Position numbers and translations under genes: made by a program
Part shown: in pieces, positions 6,565 through 7,379 of the stretch
Numbering within the stretch: position 1 is the stretch's first letter
How the letters are laid out: each line of letters starts with the position of its first letter
The notes under the pieces: model-generated
The model's input: the letters and a program-made list of their open reading frames with translations, nothing else
The model's database searches: none
What the model was told of the DNA's origin: nothing
NCBI GenBank assembly: GCA_017407765.1
Contig: JAFQVZ010000317.1
Span: forward strand, 1 to 7,379
Source of the DNA: Clostridia bacterium
GTDB lineage: Bacteria; Bacillota; Clostridia; Oscillospirales; Butyricicoccaceae
Reading direction: 5' to 3'
DNA: 7,379 bases

Positions 6565-7379
6565 CACTCACTCTTGGGAGTTTCGGTTTCGAATACTTCC
6601 TTGGCCGATGCTGCGAGGCCTGCAAGACCCTGAAGCTCGGAGGGGATAATGATCTTGGTAGCCTTGCCGTTTGCGGCGGCTGCAAAGGCCTCAAGCGCCT
6701 TGAGCTTGATAACATTGTCGCCGGGAGCCGCCTCATTCAGCAGCTTGATCGAATTGGCAAGTGCGGTCTGAACAGCCAGAAGGGCTTCAGCTTCACCTTC
6801 GGCCTCTTTGATCTTCTGCTGGCGGATGGCTTCGGCACGAAGGATAACGGCTTCCTTTTCACCTTCGGCAATAAGGACCTGCGAGCGCTTTTCGCCTTCT
6901 GCCTTGAGGATAGATTCGCGGCGTTCGCGTTCAGCCTTCATCTGACGCTCCATGGCATCCTGGATCTCGCGGGGAGGAATGATGTTCTTAAGCTCAACGC
7001 GGTTGATCTTAATGCCCCAGGGGTCGGTGGCGTCGTCGAGGATGGTGCGCATCTTAGTGTTGATGATATCGCGGGAGGTGAGAGTCTGGTCGAGCTCGAG
7101 GTCACCGATGATGTTTCTCAGAGTTGTGGCTGTCAGGTTCTCAATTGCCGACATGGGCTGAACGACACCATAGGTGAAGAGCTTGGGGTCGGTTACCTGG
7201 AAATAGATGACCGTGTCGATCTGCATGGTTACGTTATCCTTGGTGATAACCGGCTGGGGAGGAAAGTCGGAAACACGTTCTTTAAGTGTTACCTTGTTGG
7301 CAACTCTCTCGATAAAGGGGATCTTAAAATGAAGGCCGGTCTCCCAGGTTCCCTGATATGCGCCAAGACGTTCGACGAT
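6564..7379 (-). CDS. SPFH/stomatin-like (slipin/QmcA-type) membrane-associated protein, 5' end cut by window
   Basis: The C-terminal 271 residues lie in the window. The frame stays open to base 7379, so the gene starts to the right. The Met at 7226 is internal, because SPFH sequence (IVERLGAYQGTWETGLHF, IPFIERV, PPQPVITKDNV) lies before it. Bacterial slipins are usually anchored by an N-terminal membrane helix, here outside the window, and form large membrane-microdomain assemblies. Visible parts by window residue: SPFH domain about 1-140 (VIYFQVTDP, WGIKINRVELKNIIPP); a Glu/Ala/Arg-rich coiled coil about 141-205 with repeated AEGE units at about 160, 171 and 193; and the C-terminal motif ALEAFAAAANGKATKIIIPS (about 228-247) with GLAGL, typical of paraslipins. 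Many such genes neighbour NfeD, but here the downstream partner is a GNAT acetyltransferase overlapping the stop. Family membership is sure; cellular role is inferred from relatives. Confidence 0.92.
   Translation of the reverse strand: MVERLGAYQGTWETGLHFKIPFIERVANKVTLKERVSDFPPQPVITKDNVTMQIDTVIYFQVTDPKLFTYGVVQPMSAIENLTATTLRNIIGDLELDQTLTSRDIINTKMRTILDDATDPWGIKINRVELKNIIPPREIQDAMERQMKAERERRESILKAEGEKRSQVLIAEGEKEAVILRAEAIRQQKIKEAEGEAEALLAVQTALANSIKLLNEAAPGDNVIKLKALEAFAAAANGKATKIIIPSELQGLAGLAASAKEVFETETPKSE

Noticed and set aside
5713..6633. A 306-residue open frame on the plus strand across the sigma start, the spacer and the GNAT gene
   Set aside because: It crosses the GNAT terminator and two real minus-strand genes, has no ribosome binding site and no recognisable motif, so it is an antisense shadow.
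6564..7226. SPFH gene starting at the ATG at 7226
   Set aside because: The frame continues to the window edge with conserved SPFH sequence before this Met, so it is internal.

Overview
The window looks like chromosomal DNA of a Gram-positive, low-to-moderate-GC Firmicute, most likely a gut-type Clostridia (Lachnospiraceae/Oscillospiraceae). The reasons are strong AGGAGG-type ribosome binding sites, A/T-rich spacers with intrinsic terminators, SLH domains, an InlB/Flg_new-type repeat, and an ECF sigma factor overlapping a single-pass membrane protein without a zinc finger. The lineage is inferred from these features, not measured. No tRNA, rRNA, CRISPR array, insertion sequence or phage structural gene was seen.

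Layout: two blocks of genes converge on a bidirectional terminator at about 3989-4023. The plus-strand block (1-3985) has three genes. First comes the 3' end of an unrecognised gene (1-279) with its terminator. Next is a secreted 668-residue wall hydrolase (513-2519) with a GH24 lysozyme domain, an InlB-like repeat, three SLH domains and a GH25 lysozyme domain. Last is a GrpB-like nucleotidyltransferase domain fused to an aminoglycoside-phosphotransferase-like kinase domain (2576-3985). The minus-strand block, read from the right edge leftward, has an SPFH/stomatin-like protein cut by the window end (6564-7379), a GNAT acetyltransferase whose start overlaps the SPFH stop (6043-6564) and a strong terminator (5927-5952). 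It then continues with an ECF sigma factor (5272-5832) and a membrane anti-sigma-like protein (4028-5275) that overlap by ATGA.

Working together: sigma and membrane protein are almost certainly one translationally coupled signalling unit. SPFH and GNAT form another coupled pair. The lysozyme and the GrpB-kinase gene are separated by 56 bases containing a hairpin but no evident promoter, so the second gene probably depends on read-through from the first.

The most unusual items are the two-lysozyme SLH protein, in which the GH24 threonine position is an arginine, and the GrpB-kinase fusion. Nothing here proves a new system. No stretch of more than 300 bases lacks a gene; the longest spacers (280-512 and 5833-6042) hold terminators and candidate promoters.
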